Origin: Paraspadella gotoi
Taxonomy: Eukaryota; Chaetognatha
Direction: 5' to 3'
Assembly (NCBI GenBank): GCA_051294375.1
Contig: CM119265.1
Coordinates: forward strand, 14,252,124 to 14,316,123
Length of the DNA: 64,000 bases
Part shown: in pieces, positions 49,201 to 62,084 of the stretch
How positions within the stretch are numbered: position 1 is the stretch's first letter
Layout: every line of letters starts with the position of its first letter
Translations under genes and position numbers: made by a program
The notes under the pieces: generated by a model
The model's input: only the letters and a program-made list of their open reading frames with translations
Databases searched by the model: none
What the model was told of the DNA's origin: nothing

Positions 49201-52200
49201 AAATATCGCTTCTTGTCCTCGAACTGCCACTCCATAATGGAAATACAATCTAGAGCTTATTTATTTTTTCTCAGTATTCTAATTTTTATAAAAAAATCCT
49301 AATGTTATGGCAACATTTGGATTGCCTGTGATGCCCATTGGGATGGGGCATCTCACTGTTGGCTTTGGGGGCTACAGACCCTCAGTGACGCTACCTGTCA
49401 CTGGCGCGGTTACACTAGGACGGTCTCGCTTTGCCAACCCAGAGGGAAGTCGTTAGGAATGTGAATGGAACGTAATACTTGGGATGGTACGGTTCCCCCT
49501 CTGAGCACATGGGATTGGCTGAACGATGGTGTGAATATACCGCCACAATGTTATCAAAAAAATGACCAAAAATAAGAGAGGTTGATTAAAGACTAAAGGC
49601 TATTTTCAAATTATCTCTTGGTTTCCTCTCTCTGTCTAACAACTAAAAATTAAAACTAACACAAATATATCTGTATTTTTATAGAAAGTCCAAGAGACGC
49701 GCTTCCCTTGGCTCCAAAACTGATGCCTCATCGGCGGAATGCGCCTCCGAAAACGAAGCTGTGGCAAAACGCCCTCGAAGAACGTCACGGATTAGTTTAC
49801 CGACCGAAAAAATGCGAGACAATCTCCAATCGCGAAGGAGCTTGACGCTGATCGATACATCCGGCGGAAGGAGAGCACGAATTACTGGGAACATGAATGA
49901 TTGCCTGGTTGGCTCTTCGACTCCCTCGAAAACTGACTCTGATAGACAGTCTCGATCAAAGAAAACGTCGTTAGAATCCCAAAGCACAATGGGCGAGACG
50001 AAGTAAGTACATTTTGTAGCGCTGGCCACTGGTCACTGGTCAGGCACGATGAACTCATGAAGTTTTTAGTCGGATCTGCTTATAAGCAGATCCCGAATCT
50101 ATAATTCACTTTGTCGGTCCGTCGGTCCGCCCCCTCAATCTTGTCGGGCATTAACTTATTTAAAGTCAGAACATCGAATTTTGATAAATTATGCAAAAAA
50201 AACTATGTCCGTCCGTCCGTCCCACCTTAACAAAAAACACCAATTACTCGTGATTGGATGGATGGATTGGAATAAAATTTTGTATGTGGTTAGGGAAGTG
50301 TGTGATTGAGCAGGATATGATGTTTCGATGGAATCGTCCGAGTGGAAATGAGTTTAAATGGAAAAAACAAGAAAATATATTTCATTATTTGAACACTAAT
50401 TACTCATGAGTGGATGGGGCAATTGACCTGAAATTTTGTATGTGGGTAGGAAAGTGTGTGATTAAGTTGGAAATCAAGTTTCGATGGAATCGTTTGAGTG
50501 GAAATGAGTTTAAATGGAAAAAAACAAAAAAACTGTTGATTATGCTTCTTTTTCCTTGTAAATGTATAAATTAATTAATTAATTAATTATTATTTGCTCA
50601 GACTTGTTTTTCTCTGGGCGGAAATAATTAAATAATTTAAAACGAAAAAGGAAAAAAAAAATGTTTGTAATAAATCAGTGTAGCTCGTTGCAATATATTT
50701 TTCAAGTATTTTTTGCTGCTTCATCTCCTAAATTTTTTACCCCTAGAACGACGCTGCTATCATCCGTCCGCACGGCGTTCGATAAGATTATGGACGTATC
50801 AAAACGAGTTCCACAACACGATTGGCAGGAGGATTTTGAGTTCTCCCCCTCTGCAGATCTGTCTTCAACGAGGCCGGCTACCCTCGGGGATCCGGCGGAT
50901 AGTGGGATTGGGGGATTCCACGTTTTCGTTGAAGACGCGGAGGGGGAGGATGTCACCGCAGAATTCCCCGCCATAATCAACGCTGGGTCATCTCCTTCCG
51001 GCGTCGACTTGCAGGTGTATCCAGTGCTTGTACGTCACGTGACACCAATCTTTAGTTTTCCGAAGCGTCCTAGTTATCTATCTGGGAAACTAAATAACTT
51101 CCCTCTTGAAAACTCGAAAAAAATCAGTACAACGGAGTCTCCCTCGTCCGCTGTTTTCAAAATGCTCCATCGAGATTTGGAGTTCCACATCGAGGACGAA
51201 ATTAAGATTTCAGCATACGAAGGGCTGACAGAGATCAGTCAAAAACCCGTCGACCCCATAGATGCTATATTTAGATCGGAGGCGGAGGATACAATTGAAA
51301 AGGAAACCGATGAGTTAAAGAACGGCGAAAAAGAAGAAATATTATATCGAAATACTGAAGATTTTAATTTCGGAATCTTTGACCGCTCCTGGAAGAAGAA
51401 GAATGAGGAAAAATTATTTGGACAGAATTCTTTGAATGGGAGTGACCAAAATTATCTTTCATCACGACTTGATAACTCTCGTGAAGGAAAAGAGAAATCG
51501 TCCGATACGATGGTTAATCTTGAGTCGACTATTGCGGAAAACGGTGCAGAAAAAATGACTTGCAAAGGAATCGTGGGAAAATGCAAGAGGTAAGTAAGCA
51601 TGTAAACCTTTATTACTTAAAAAAATAGTCACGGCATTATGTTTAATGAGATTATTTAATGTCGTATGGAATTTTAGGTAAATCTTTCGCTTAAAAAGAA
51701 AATTCGTTTTCCTCTAGCTATTTCGCAAAATGCATAATCCCATCCCAAACAGATTAATAATATTATATTTAAATATTTAACACAAAAATATTTTAAAAAA
51801 TAAATGAAATCATAAATAATAGTTATTTTAAATCTAAATTTAAAAAGAAATAAATAAAAAAATAACTAAATAAATAAATAAAAAAAGATAGTAAAACAAG
51901 TAATTTTGCAACTTTCATAACTTTCATCTCTCATATCTCTACACTCTACAGGTTACGTTGGAACAATGCAAAGCTTCCCCGCCAGAAGTGCCTGTATTGT
52001 GATGAACGTAAATTAAAATCTCGATTATGGAAGCATATTCAAAAGGTTCATCCCGCATTGGCACGAAGTCCCCCTTGTGGTTTTCCAAAGAGCAGAAAGG
52101 TTATTTCAAGCCCCCGTGTCGACAAATGTACGTTTGACTTTTGTGACGTCCTGGATAATTGTGCTAATATTGATACGCATTGGAATTATCTCAACAGGTT

Positions 52201-54470
52201 GGTTTTTAAAAGGAAAATTGAATAAGCTTCGGCTTCCCTAAGACGATTGATTCATTCCTCTTAGAATTATAATCGGTTAATTTTATTTTCTGATTGTATT
52301 TTAGGAACCAAAAAAGAAAGAAAAAGAGTTCAAATTGGGAAGAAACCATGTTTAATTATCAGCGGCTTCAAACATCGCTCTTTGCCTATCAACCTGTACC
52401 TGTTGACGAATGCGAAAAAAAATTTCAATCAAAAAATTGTTCAAACGTTTATATGCGACAATATGCTGGTAGGATTATTTAAATACATGGGCACAATTTG
52501 AAATCCGTCGCTAAAATCTATTAATCGAAAACATATTTTGAAAAAAGATGTTTAAAGGCAAGACTAGCTTATTTTCTAAACAGAAATATCTTGTTATTCG
52601 GTTAACATTTGTTTTGGCAGTGAAAGCATTGATTTAAAAATTGTTACCCTAACTCGATCGCATATAATAACGCTTGCGACGATTTTGTGACGATGGACCC
52701 CATAAATGGCGTCTTCGTCGTTTGAGGCGTTCCAAATTATAGATATTTTTTTTTAAAAATTATTTGTAATTGTATGAAGCTGAAAATTTTAGATATATAT
52801 TCTCATCATCAAGCTGCTTGAAAAACTTATACATAAAAATGAATTAACTGCAGGTCCAGCTCTAATCAAGTGCTTACAGCACAAAGATGGTTTATGATAA
52901 AAGAAAAGCGAAACTATATTTTGAAATAAGTCTAATTTCTCTTTCCAAACGTCTCGAATCAAACAGCAACTTCTGTAATTGAGACGTTTTGCATAACATC
53001 ATTTTTTTTGCATCGTTCCGTAACAAAATTTTATAAAATTTTGGCGAAAATCAAGATAAACCGCGCAGTTTTTTTGACTGCAATTCTCCCGATTAATTAA
53101 AATGTAGGACTGAGAATCAGAATGTCCCACGCATCCCCTATAGAACTGTCAATTTTCTAACAGCGGCTATAGTAGAGCCAAACTTCGTCAATGGGGTGGG
53201 TCAGAAGTTTGATTTGGGAACCTTTCCAAATGAAACTTCATACATTTCTGAGAAAACTTTCAATGGAGCAAAATTTTCTAAAATGGCAAGAAGCATTAGT
53301 AATTAATTTTTTAATATTTATTTATAGATAGGAAATGTCAAAAATTTTTTTTTATTTTTAAAAGCAGATTCAAATTGCTTATGAAAAGTTATCTACACAA
53401 AGTATAATTCTTTTTTCAATATTTTGATAATAAGTGGGTTAAATTTGAGAAAAACCTTAAAAAATCATCATCATCATCCGATGATTTTAGCAGTTTTTAC
53501 TAATTTTTAGTAATAAAACATCAAAATTTTAAAAAGTTGTAATTATATTTTTTGCTTAACTTTTTAAGCTCTATCAGAATCAATTAAAAAAACTTAAAAT
53601 ATCTAAAAAAAATTTTTGATATTATATAGCGATATAATAATATTAATTAGCGAATTACTCAGTTCGAAACATTTTTGCAAAAAAATATTTTAACACAATA
53701 ATTAATACTAATAATGGATTAGTTTAATTCTGTTCCCATTAAAATTTGAATTTGGTCGGCTACCGCTAGCTATAGTGGTAGGAATGATAGCATTCCCAAT
53801 GGGCGCGGTTGCAAAAGCATGCGCCGCCTTCTCTAGACACTTTTGAAGGTCATGGTTGCTCAAGGTAAATTTCTTTAATAGATTGATTTTTATATGTATA
53901 CCAATTTTTATACCATTCAAACGATTTTTTGACTTTAGTCCCAAAAAAGCTGGACCTCCCTGTAGAAATTTCCTCTTGTAAAATATTAAAATCTATTTGC
54001 GTTTTAGTTTTGCAAATTTTTTTTAGCGGCGAGTTTCAAATGTATAATTGTTTAAAATTTCATTCTTTGAACGCGTATATAATATATAGTATATACTGAA
54101 TAGCGTAAATTAATTTTGATCTTAGGTCTGGCGTATCATTGTAAGAATTGTGACGCCGTTTTCCGCAATTACCTTGGTTTTAACCGACATCGACTAACTA
54201 TTCATCGCCTCGACAACAATTTGAAATGCCCACAATGCCCGTATGAAACCACTAAAAACGCCAAACTCAAGCATCAGATTAGCTTTATACATAGTAAAAT
54301 TAGGTATTTATATTTATTCGTTATTAAAAATATTAATTTAATCATGCTCTTCTAGAATGCATCGCTTATTTTTCTTATACAGCAACGCACCGTGTACACT
54401 TTGTTCCAACTGGTTCAACGCACGTTTAATCTTGGCTTATTCAAGAAAGATCTGCCATAGTAAAAGTTGA
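37278..54470 (+). CDS. Giant C2H2 zinc-finger, RGG, poly-Pro and coiled-coil protein (~3,549 aa)
   Basis: Not assigned to a known gene. Twelve exons with consistent phases: 37278-38347, 38528-38658, 38946-39074, 40505-40584, 40649-40794, 41018-48274, 49685-50002, 50747-51589, 51952-52197, 52305-52468, 54126-54303, 54383-54470; 10,650 nt. N-terminal 356 residues are Gly/Pro/Asn-rich with RG motifs at both ends. Three CxxC/C2H2-like fingers follow (CCPGCMKSF..., FICANCDAVF..., CRLCTAEFNKKEELKMHIETSH). The 7.3-kb exon holds poly-proline blocks, two Lys/Glu-rich coiled coils (42,640-43,010 and 44,090-44,480), three degenerate DIP(I/L)P...PPG motifs, and a finger (YCKLCPFSVSTKTDILAHL). The C-terminus has four more fingers (CLYCDERKLKSRLWKHI, CKNCDAVFRNYLGFNRH, CPQCPYETTKNAKLKHQ, CTLCSNWF). 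The large exon probably ends at a GC donor (AACAAG|GCATGT). Likely a nuclear nucleic-acid-binding protein. Confidence 0.85.
39075..40504 (+). other. 1.4-kb intron of the zinc-finger gene with a 10-N gap
   Basis: AT-rich intron. Ten Ns at 39,808-39,817. No gene or recognisable element seen. Confidence 0.7.
48455..49050. repeat. Duplicated tRNA-derived SINE-like repeat in the zinc-finger gene intron
   Basis: Two copies (about 48,455-48,660 and 48,815-49,045) of 'aggctgtaacaccatgttac'...'ggcgaatgacttgcctccgg'...'gtccaccat'. Read on the minus strand, each has an A-box-like 'tcgcctagcagttaagaggg'; copy 2 also has a B-box-like 'tgattcaaagctc'. Copy 1 lacks about 50 bp present in copy 2. Between them are 'gttgttggtggaaa' short repeats. 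Confidence 0.55.
49310..49560. repeat. GC-rich insert of unknown origin in the zinc-finger gene intron
   Basis: 'gggatggggcatctcactgt' to 'ataccgccacaatg' is much GC-richer than the flanking intron and has no open frame joining the neighbouring exons. Probably a transposon fragment; no second copy recognised in the window. Confidence 0.35.
50244..50528. repeat. Tandem duplication of a ~140-bp unit (intron)
   Basis: Two diverged copies of 'attactcgtgattggatgg...gttaggaaagtgtgtgatt...gtttcgatggaatcgt...gagtggaaatgagtttaaat'. Upstream (50,075-50,230) there are 'ggtccgtcggtccg' runs; a similar cggtcggtcggtc run lies at 26,090-26,105. Confidence 0.75.
52469..54125. mobile_element. Nested repeats filling an intron of the zinc-finger gene
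   Basis: 52,655-52,850 is a copy of the family at 20,620-20,830 and 55,990-56,200. 52,853-53,170 and 53,755-53,966 are the two halves of a 'cagggaggtccagct' TIR element like 36,437-36,966. Between them, 53,173-53,750 is an inserted repeat whose relatives are at 27,000-27,060, 28,830-28,990 (reverse) and 57,310-57,780. Confidence 0.6.
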
Positions 54471-54847
54471 GGCCTCGAGGCAAGGCCGCGACTGCGACTT
54501 ACGCGACGCAAGATTTCGTCGTTTCTCTATTTTTTCTGTCGTCATTAAAGAAGCTATGATGTATAGAAGCGATGTATTTAAAAATATGAAGAAACTGGCC
54601 GAGCGTTTGCTCAGAAACTATGAATTTTGTTTTAAATCAGATTGACTCATCCTTTTTGTTTTTTAATTTTCTTATGCCAATTTTTGTATTTCCTTGTTTC
54701 TGTACAAAAGGTGATGAGTTTGTTTTTGTTGACAATGTGTACATATTTTCTCCTCTTTACCAGTCTCAAAATATTCGATGTATTATGCGTTGTTCTTTGC
54801 TTTTATTAAATGTGTGATTATCAATTATGTTTAATAACTCGCTGGAA

Positions 54848-54853
54848 AATAAA
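54848..54853 (+). terminator. Candidate polyadenylation signal of the zinc-finger gene
   Basis: AATAAA about 380 nt downstream of the stop codon at 54,470, the first such hexamer after the coding region noted on this strand. The intervening 54,471-54,847 is then the 3' UTR. Confidence 0.5.
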
Positions 54854-55989
54854 ACCAGTGCGAAACGAATTTACTCGTTTTCAATTTCTTGAAGAATTTT
54901 AATCTTGTTGAAATTCGCATAAAGGATATAAGGCCAAGTGGTAGTTAGTGACAATTAAGTGTAGAACCTTTTTCGAAGTGCCTTTATTAGATGGATGCAA
55001 CAAACTCTAGCATTGTATCCTTGATCTCCACCATGTTCTCGCATTGCACGTGTATAGATGCGTTATTGATTGTTTGTAGTACTTAATAGATTTTATTTAT
55101 CTTCATAGAGAACAATGCATAATGCTTCTTCAATGTAACGTTATGATTGTATGTGACTATCAAACTCGTGTTTCGCATAAATCTTGTCTTTCAGGTTAAC
55201 ATCTTTAAGAAACGAATATGATTTCCTAAAAACAAATGGACGTTTTGAAATAATAAATCAGAGCCAGGGGAAAAATTAATTGCCATTCCCTCAGTCGTGA
55301 CCGGTTGGATCATTGAGTAAAGTGACTACGAGGCACTAGGTGCAATCTAAACTCAGTACTTGCTCTACGGGAAGCGTGAGGACGGCCGTAAACACCCTTG
55401 CGGGCGTGGGAAACTCTTTGGCTACTAGTCATGTTCAGCCCATTTATGGCTTTATCCCCTTATATGGCGTCGTCGTCCTTTCATTTCCTTTGCATTTTTA
55501 TTTTATATAAAAGCCGGGCCAGAATTTAACATTTTTTACAATATAAAACGGTCTGCCGTTAATGTCTTTTTTCCTTATACAGCTGATACAATTTATTTTA
55601 ATATTTAACAATATAGTATAAGAAATTGTTTAACATTTTTTTAAAACGGATTCTGATAGATCAAAAAGTTAAATAAATCATAATATTTTTATATTTTTAA
55701 ACATAAAAAATCCTTTAAATTTTTATCAGAATTTAATAAAAAAAAAACAATTAAATAACAAAATTTTATATTATGTATTTCATATTATACATATACAATC
55801 ATGAACATTTATACATGCATATTAAGGCCGGCCAAAATTGAACATATATATATACTCTTTTCAAAAATATTTCTTTTTTCCTTCTATTACTAAATCGATT
55901 TTTCAATGCAACTTTTTTGAATTAGTTCATTGGGTTTGCACTGAAGCTTTTAAATATTTATTAATATATAACAAATGACAAAAATTTAA

Positions 55990-56270
55990 AAAAAGCTTTT
56001 GCCCATAAGTGGCGTCGTCGTTGCGTGCGGCGTTCCAAATTATAGATCGCCTTTTTTATGATTAAATTTTTGGTGTATGAAGCTGAAAATTTATATACAG
56101 CTTCTCATCATCGATGTGCTTAAAATTGAGTCTGGACAGTTATTAAATATGTTTTGTTTACGTTTTATCAAAACAAACAATTTCTCTTTTATTTTCATAT
56201 TTCTTTCTCTCTCTCTTTTCTCTTTTAATTACATGTCTCTCTCCCTCTCTCTCTTTTCCTAATCACTGAT
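55990..56270. repeat. Dispersed repeat copy (family of 20.6-20.8 kb)
   Basis: 'cccataagtggcgtcgtcgt', 'ggcgttccaaattatagatc', 'gtatgaagctgaaaat', 'cagcttctcatcatc', and 'gttttatcaaaacaaac' are the reverse complement of 20,620-20,790, followed by a CT-rich tract corresponding to the GA-rich tract there. Confidence 0.75.
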
Positions 56271-57299
56271 GTCATAATCATAGGGAAAAAACGAGTCTGT
56301 AACTGTAACTTTAATTTTCTTCGGTACCTTATTTTTTATTAAAATCGTAAATAGAATTTTTTTTTTCTGTTTATTAAATTTATTTTTTTCTCAAATTTTT
56401 TTTTCATCAAAATTTTTTCTCAAGGCTGGTCTGCTGATCAGTTTATTTACAATGACAATTGACAAGGACAAAAAAAAACTTTCTTTCTGTTTATAAATAA
56501 TTTCTTTTTCTCAAATTTTATTTTTTTTTAGTATTAAAATTTGTCGTCAATTCAGATTTATTCCTATGCGATTGCGACGATCCTTATGCTTTTAAGATTT
56601 TTTTTTTCTCTCTCTCTCCCTCACTCACTTTCACCATTTCAAAATCAACTTACTTCCCATTTTTCCTGTCCTTAACTTCACCTGTCCTCACATCTGACCA
56701 CTGTTCTTTCTCAATTCTTTGTTGGAAAGTGTTTCTATCTCTCTCTCTCTCTCCTCTTTACTTAAAAATGTGAAAAATTGTCTATTATCAAACGCTGATG
56801 AAGACTCGCAAAGTAAGAGTCAAAACATGTCCGTTTTTCTGTTATTAAATTCGCTAAGAAAAATATTTATAAAAAGTATAGCTCTTTTTAAAAAGTTATC
56901 GATTGGTGAAAAAAAAAATAATTGGTTCAGGCATTAGAATACAGCAATATTTTAAAGTCCGAGTCTGAAAACGGAATTGAGAAAAAATTATTTTTGGATG
57001 TTAGGTTAATATTATTTTTTTTTTATTGATGATAAAAGATTGTTTTTCTATATAGTTTCTTATTTTAATTTGATTGAGGTCAAAAATGGTTGACACCTAT
57101 CCCTACAGATATTCTAAGCTGAATTTGTTTAGTCAATTTCATGTTATAAACATTTTATAATAGGGAAAAGTTATTGACTCTTGTTGACTAAAAAATAGAA
57201 ACTAATTTTTTTTTTCCGCAAGAGTTTTTGTACCAATCGATTTTGACGTTCTATAACTTTCGAACGCTTTTCTCGATTTTATTGGGACTTGGACCAATT

Positions 57300-57780
57300 G
57301 CTTCATCTTTTAATAATAGGGGTAGCCCCACTCAATGGAGTGAATCAAAAATTTAGAATGATTATATGCTCAAACGAAAATTTATACATTTTTAAGTATA
57401 CTTTCAATGGACAAAACATTTCTTATGTGGCTATAAACCCAAATAATTAATTTTTTAATATTTATTTATAAATAGGAAAGGCCAAAATTTATTTTTAATA
57501 ATTTTTAAATTTTAAGACCAGATTTAGATAGCTCATAAAAAGTTGTCTACACAAAGTATAATTCTTTTTTCAATATTTTCATGATAAGGGAGTCAAAAAT
57601 AAAAAAAACTGTAAAAAATCATCATCATCATCTTTCGATGATTTTATAATTTTTTTTATATTTTCACATAGAAAACGTAAGAATTTTTAAAAGCTGTAAT
57701 TATTTCTTATTTAACTTTTAATGCTCTATCAGAATCCATCCAAAAATTTTAAGATTTCAAAAAAAATTTTTATAATGTTA
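57300..57780. repeat. Dispersed repeat copy (family of 53,173-53,620)
   Basis: Shares 'ttaatatttatttataaatagg', 'gttgtctacacaaagtataattcttttttcaatattt' and 'catcatcatc...gatgattt' blocks, in the same orientation as 53,300-53,620. Confidence 0.65.
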
Positions 57781-58689
57781 TAAAGGACAAGTTTAAGGGG
57801 ACCCAGTGATAAAAATGATATCATAAGCTTAAGGGTCTATCATCAAAAGGAATTTGAATGTAATAGTCATTAATCTTTTTTGGTGCACGGGAAGTGGCAA
57901 AAAAAATTTCCTATCTCTTATTGTAGCAGAACAAAAATTTAATAATTATGAAAAAAAAAATTAGTTGACCCTACCTTAAATATTATATAATCCATTATTT
58001 TATTTTTGCATTAGAAAGTATTTTTTACTAAATTCCAATTTTTTATTTTACTGTACAAAGCTAATAATTAGTTTAAGCCTCATTGAAACAAAAGGCTTTA
58101 CAAGACTAATATTTTTATATTTTTATATTTACTTAAAGCAGACAAATCAAACCTAAATTCTATTCTTACAGAAACAAACTGTAATAATTAATAATTATAT
58201 TCATATTCATCCCTTAAATGAGTATAATTATAACTATATTGATTTCCTAATTAATAACAATTTAAAATTTAGCAAACAGTACAGAATCTTTCTCTTCTTT
58301 TATATTTATCATTACTTCAAAGCAGTTTTTATTTTTATCCAATATAACCAGAATCACTTTGAAAAAAGAAAGTTTAAATAAAAATTCAGTCTTATTACCT
58401 AATTTTGATTCGATCCTAGTTTTTATTTCTTAATAACATTTTTAGTTGATTAAAAGCTGAAAATCTTTTTTAAAATTAGATCTTACGCCTTTTTTTGGAA
58501 AAAAAATTTAAACTTTGAAAAAGATTTTCTTCTTACGATTTTTAAAGAAATTAAGCTCCGCTGATTTTATCGAATTTTTTAACTACTTTCTCAAATGATT
58601 ATAGAAGAAAAAAATTATATGATCAGAACCAGCTTAAGTTAAAGGGTCAAGACGTTATGTTTTCAGGCTTTTACCCCCCCTGTTCAACT

Positions 58690-59700
58690 TGGTCCCTTAA
58701 GAAGGCCTGGTTTTACAGGGCGCCACACCCACACACGGTGTCACCTCGGGCAACAGCGAGACAGCATGTTCATGTAGTCGCAGAGCTTTGGATCTGGAGT
58801 AGGCCCTTTGGCTACAGGCGGGTTAACCCGGTCATTTTCCACTTTCTACATGACAACCTCAGGGCTCGAACAGGGACGCACAATTGGGATGGTGCATTAG
58901 TCCACTGAGGCGCTGCGAAAGAAACAGTTTTAATCCATCTGCGGTGATAAGACCACCAGACAGCTGCCCCCAGGACTCTCACATATGAGAGTACGAAGCA
59001 GGGGATGAAGTGCATGTCTCTCCACTGAACCTCTCTTCATTCTGGTGGTCTATGCGGAGTGGCAGCTGCGTAGCTCAAACCACATCAATGGCAGAGGAGT
59101 ATTATCATGCCCAGTTTGCGTGTTCGGATCACGTCGGGCTCACCATTGAGGCTGGTTTTACAGGGCGCCACACCCACAGCGGTGTCACCTCGTGGCAACA
59201 GCGAGACAGCATGTTCATGTAGTCCAGACCTTTGGATCTGGCAGTAGGCCCTTGCCTACAGGCGGGTTACCCGGTCCATTCTACTTTCTACATGACAACC
59301 TCAGGGCTCGAACCAGGGACGCACATTGGGATGGTGCATTAGTCCACTGAGGCGCTGCGAAAGAAACAGCTTTAATCCATCTGTGGTGATAGGACCACTA
59401 TAAAGTAATATTTAATATTTAATCCATCTGTGGTGATAGGACCACCATAAAGTAATATTTAATATTTAATCAAGAGGAGTAATATAAATTTTTTTTTGAA
59501 AATGATTGTTTAAATATTTAGTCAAGACAAAAATACTTTGCTAATAGTCGAAATTTTATATTATCTCTGGAGTTGGTCCCTATCAATAAGCATTGTTTTA
59601 AGTTTCTATATCTTAGTAGAATTCAGCCATTCAATACGGTTTTTTCGATGTTAAAAAGTGTCTTTTTTTTTCGCCTCAGTGTAAAGCATCAGTAAAAGTC
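58690..59700 (-). mobile_element. tRNA-derived SINE-like composite, two tandem heads
   Basis: On the minus strand each head reads 'gcctcagtggactaatgcac' (A-box-like) and, about 40 nt on, 'gttcgagccctgagg' (B-box-like), as in tRNA-derived SINEs. Heads lie at about 58,850-58,915 and 59,285-59,355, each followed by a body with 'gggcctactgccagatccaaa' and 'gaggtgacaccg'. A 54-bp duplication ('aatccatctgtggtgatagg') lies at 59,375-59,470. The whole stretch has an inverted counterpart at 62,085-62,920. Confidence 0.6.
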
Positions 59701-59807
59701 ATGACGCTCTGGGTGAAGTACTGATACTTAGCTCACTTTTATGAAATAAACACTAATAAGTATTCAATAAGTAGCCATTGACAACACAAAAAAGCCCCAA
59801 TTTAACC

Positions 59808-59832
59808 NNNNNNNNNNNNNNNNNNNNNNNNN
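59808..59832. other. Assembly gap (25 N)
   Basis: Run of Ns in intergenic repeat-rich DNA. Confidence 0.99.
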
Positions 59833-62084
59833 TTTCAGATATAACGATTGAGAACTTACTAAACCTTATCATTAATATTATAAAAAATAAATATTATTTT
59901 ACGGTTAAATGCGACGGAGCCTTTTGTGTTGTCAATGGCTAAACTTAAAGTGAGCCTAGAAGTATCAGTACCTTAAAAACCTTCATGCCTATTATTAATA
60001 AGTTTGAATTAGGTATAATATTTTGCGGCTGATTAAAACTTAGCAAAGCTATGGTTTCTGCAGAATTGCCGCGGGTAAAGCAAATGTTTTCTTAATTCAT
60101 ATAGGCAATTTCTGAATCAAAATATATCTGCTATTATTATTTTTTAACAGATAAATAAAACAATATTATTCTCATTTATTTGATTGTTACATTCGTTATC
60201 AACATATATTTTCAATTTGTCTTATTACTTATATTTTAAGCCCAAAAATACTTTTCCCAGAAGGTTGTTGTATGAAATATGATTATCAATAGTACCTAGC
60301 CATGGCCATTTATTCTGTAATCTACTTGAGCTACTTACCAGAAACACAGAACCAATAAAATTATTTAACGGAAGATTATTCATTGATATTAATCTAATTA
60401 ATTCCATTAATTAACAGATAGTTAAAGAAATTAGTATTAACAATGAGGATGGCATACATTAAAAGAGATTTGCACATAGTACGTATTCAGTTGTATCATC
60501 TGATATGATTGACAAGATTAAAACTCGCATCAAAGATGACTGTAACAATTGTAACAAGTCGCCCAAAATATTTTGTTATCTTATTTAGAATGGCAAAGTT
60601 ATTAGCAATTCTTTGCCAGAATATGATAAGGAGTTACTCAAATACCTCCCCAAGTCTGATTATATTAAAAAATTCGAGCCAAATAATATATCATCTACTA
60701 TCATTTTAATATATTCTTATTGGTTGTTCTTTCTATTTGTCCTTATGTTTTTAAGATTTTGGAGAGAGAAAAACAATTTCTTTAACAACAACGACTTTAT
60801 TCACGATATAATAAACAACATGTTTCGGACTTTTAATTTTAAATCTTTCATCAGGGTGCGGCCTTATTTAATCTTTGATAATACATAATTTTTTGTTCTC
60901 CACAAGTAATAACAGCACCACTGAGAAGGCATGGACGGCGAAAGAGAGAGCAGAGGAGAGAGAAATACAATGCTTTCTTCTATAACAAAGAAATAAGAAA
61001 ATAGACAGTGGTGCAGTTTTGGGATAGCGGTAGTTTGAGCAGACGAGAGGAGAAGGTTAGGTGAGGAAAAAAAAATTAAATTTGGGCAGAAGAAAGAGAG
61101 AGAGAGCAATGCAAGAGAGTCAAATATAGCATCCAATACATTATACATTCTATACATTATTCATCTTCTTTCTCTCTTTGTCACAATTTCAAATTTCTTT
61201 TTCCTCACCACCATTCTTTCTCCTCTGCTCAAACTATACCCATATCCTCACAAACTCGGACAACTGTCATTTTTTTTTTTAAATTCTGTGAAAACATATT
61301 ATTCTCTCTCTCTCTCTCTTCCCTCCATCCCTTTCACTGTTTATTGCTGAAACAAAAAAATTGATTGTACTATAAAACTTAAAAATAGCACTGATAAAGA
61401 CTTTGCCAATTAAATCGCAAACATTTATGTTTAATCTAATAAAAAAAACGTTGTTGTTAAATGTTTTTTTCTCTAAAATCGCAAAATAGTTGTCTTACTA
61501 TTATTTTCATCATTAACAAAGATTTAATGTAAATAAAAAATGACATCTGTTTGAACATCTTGAAAAATGTTATCTCTATTAAAAACAACATATAATGGAC
61601 CCAACCCCTGCTCACCAAAGCTGAGTTAAATTGATAAATATTTTTAGCTAATTAATTTTATTTTTACAAAAATCTATTTGTCTTTCATTACAAGTATTCG
61701 AAAAATATTTGGGCCTAAAACTTATTGCATCTTCAACTGTTGAGCAAATAAAGATCTTTAATATGTTATATTTGCATAAAGATTTTGTTTTAAAATTAAT
61801 ACCCGAAAAAAAACTTATCCTATTGTTTTTTTTACTTTTAAATTATACATTTTGATAATATTTGGCTTTTAAATTATTGAAGAAATATTTCCCTTTTTAA
61901 ATCTTAGCCAATTAGATCATAAGTTTGTCAGTTATATCTCTAGTTTAAAGCTCTGTTTCCCTTAATTAAAAATTCCCGTACTCTTACTTATTCAGTTAAC
62001 TACTAGGGTAAACCAAAAAATTGTCTCCATTACTATTTAGAAAAAAATTTTGCTCTAAGATTCACCGGCTATTATGATGCTTTT

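Noticed and set aside
58850-58915. Functional tRNA gene
   Set aside because: Only A- and B-box resemblance; several diverged copies share the same SINE-like body, and I see no clean acceptor stem.
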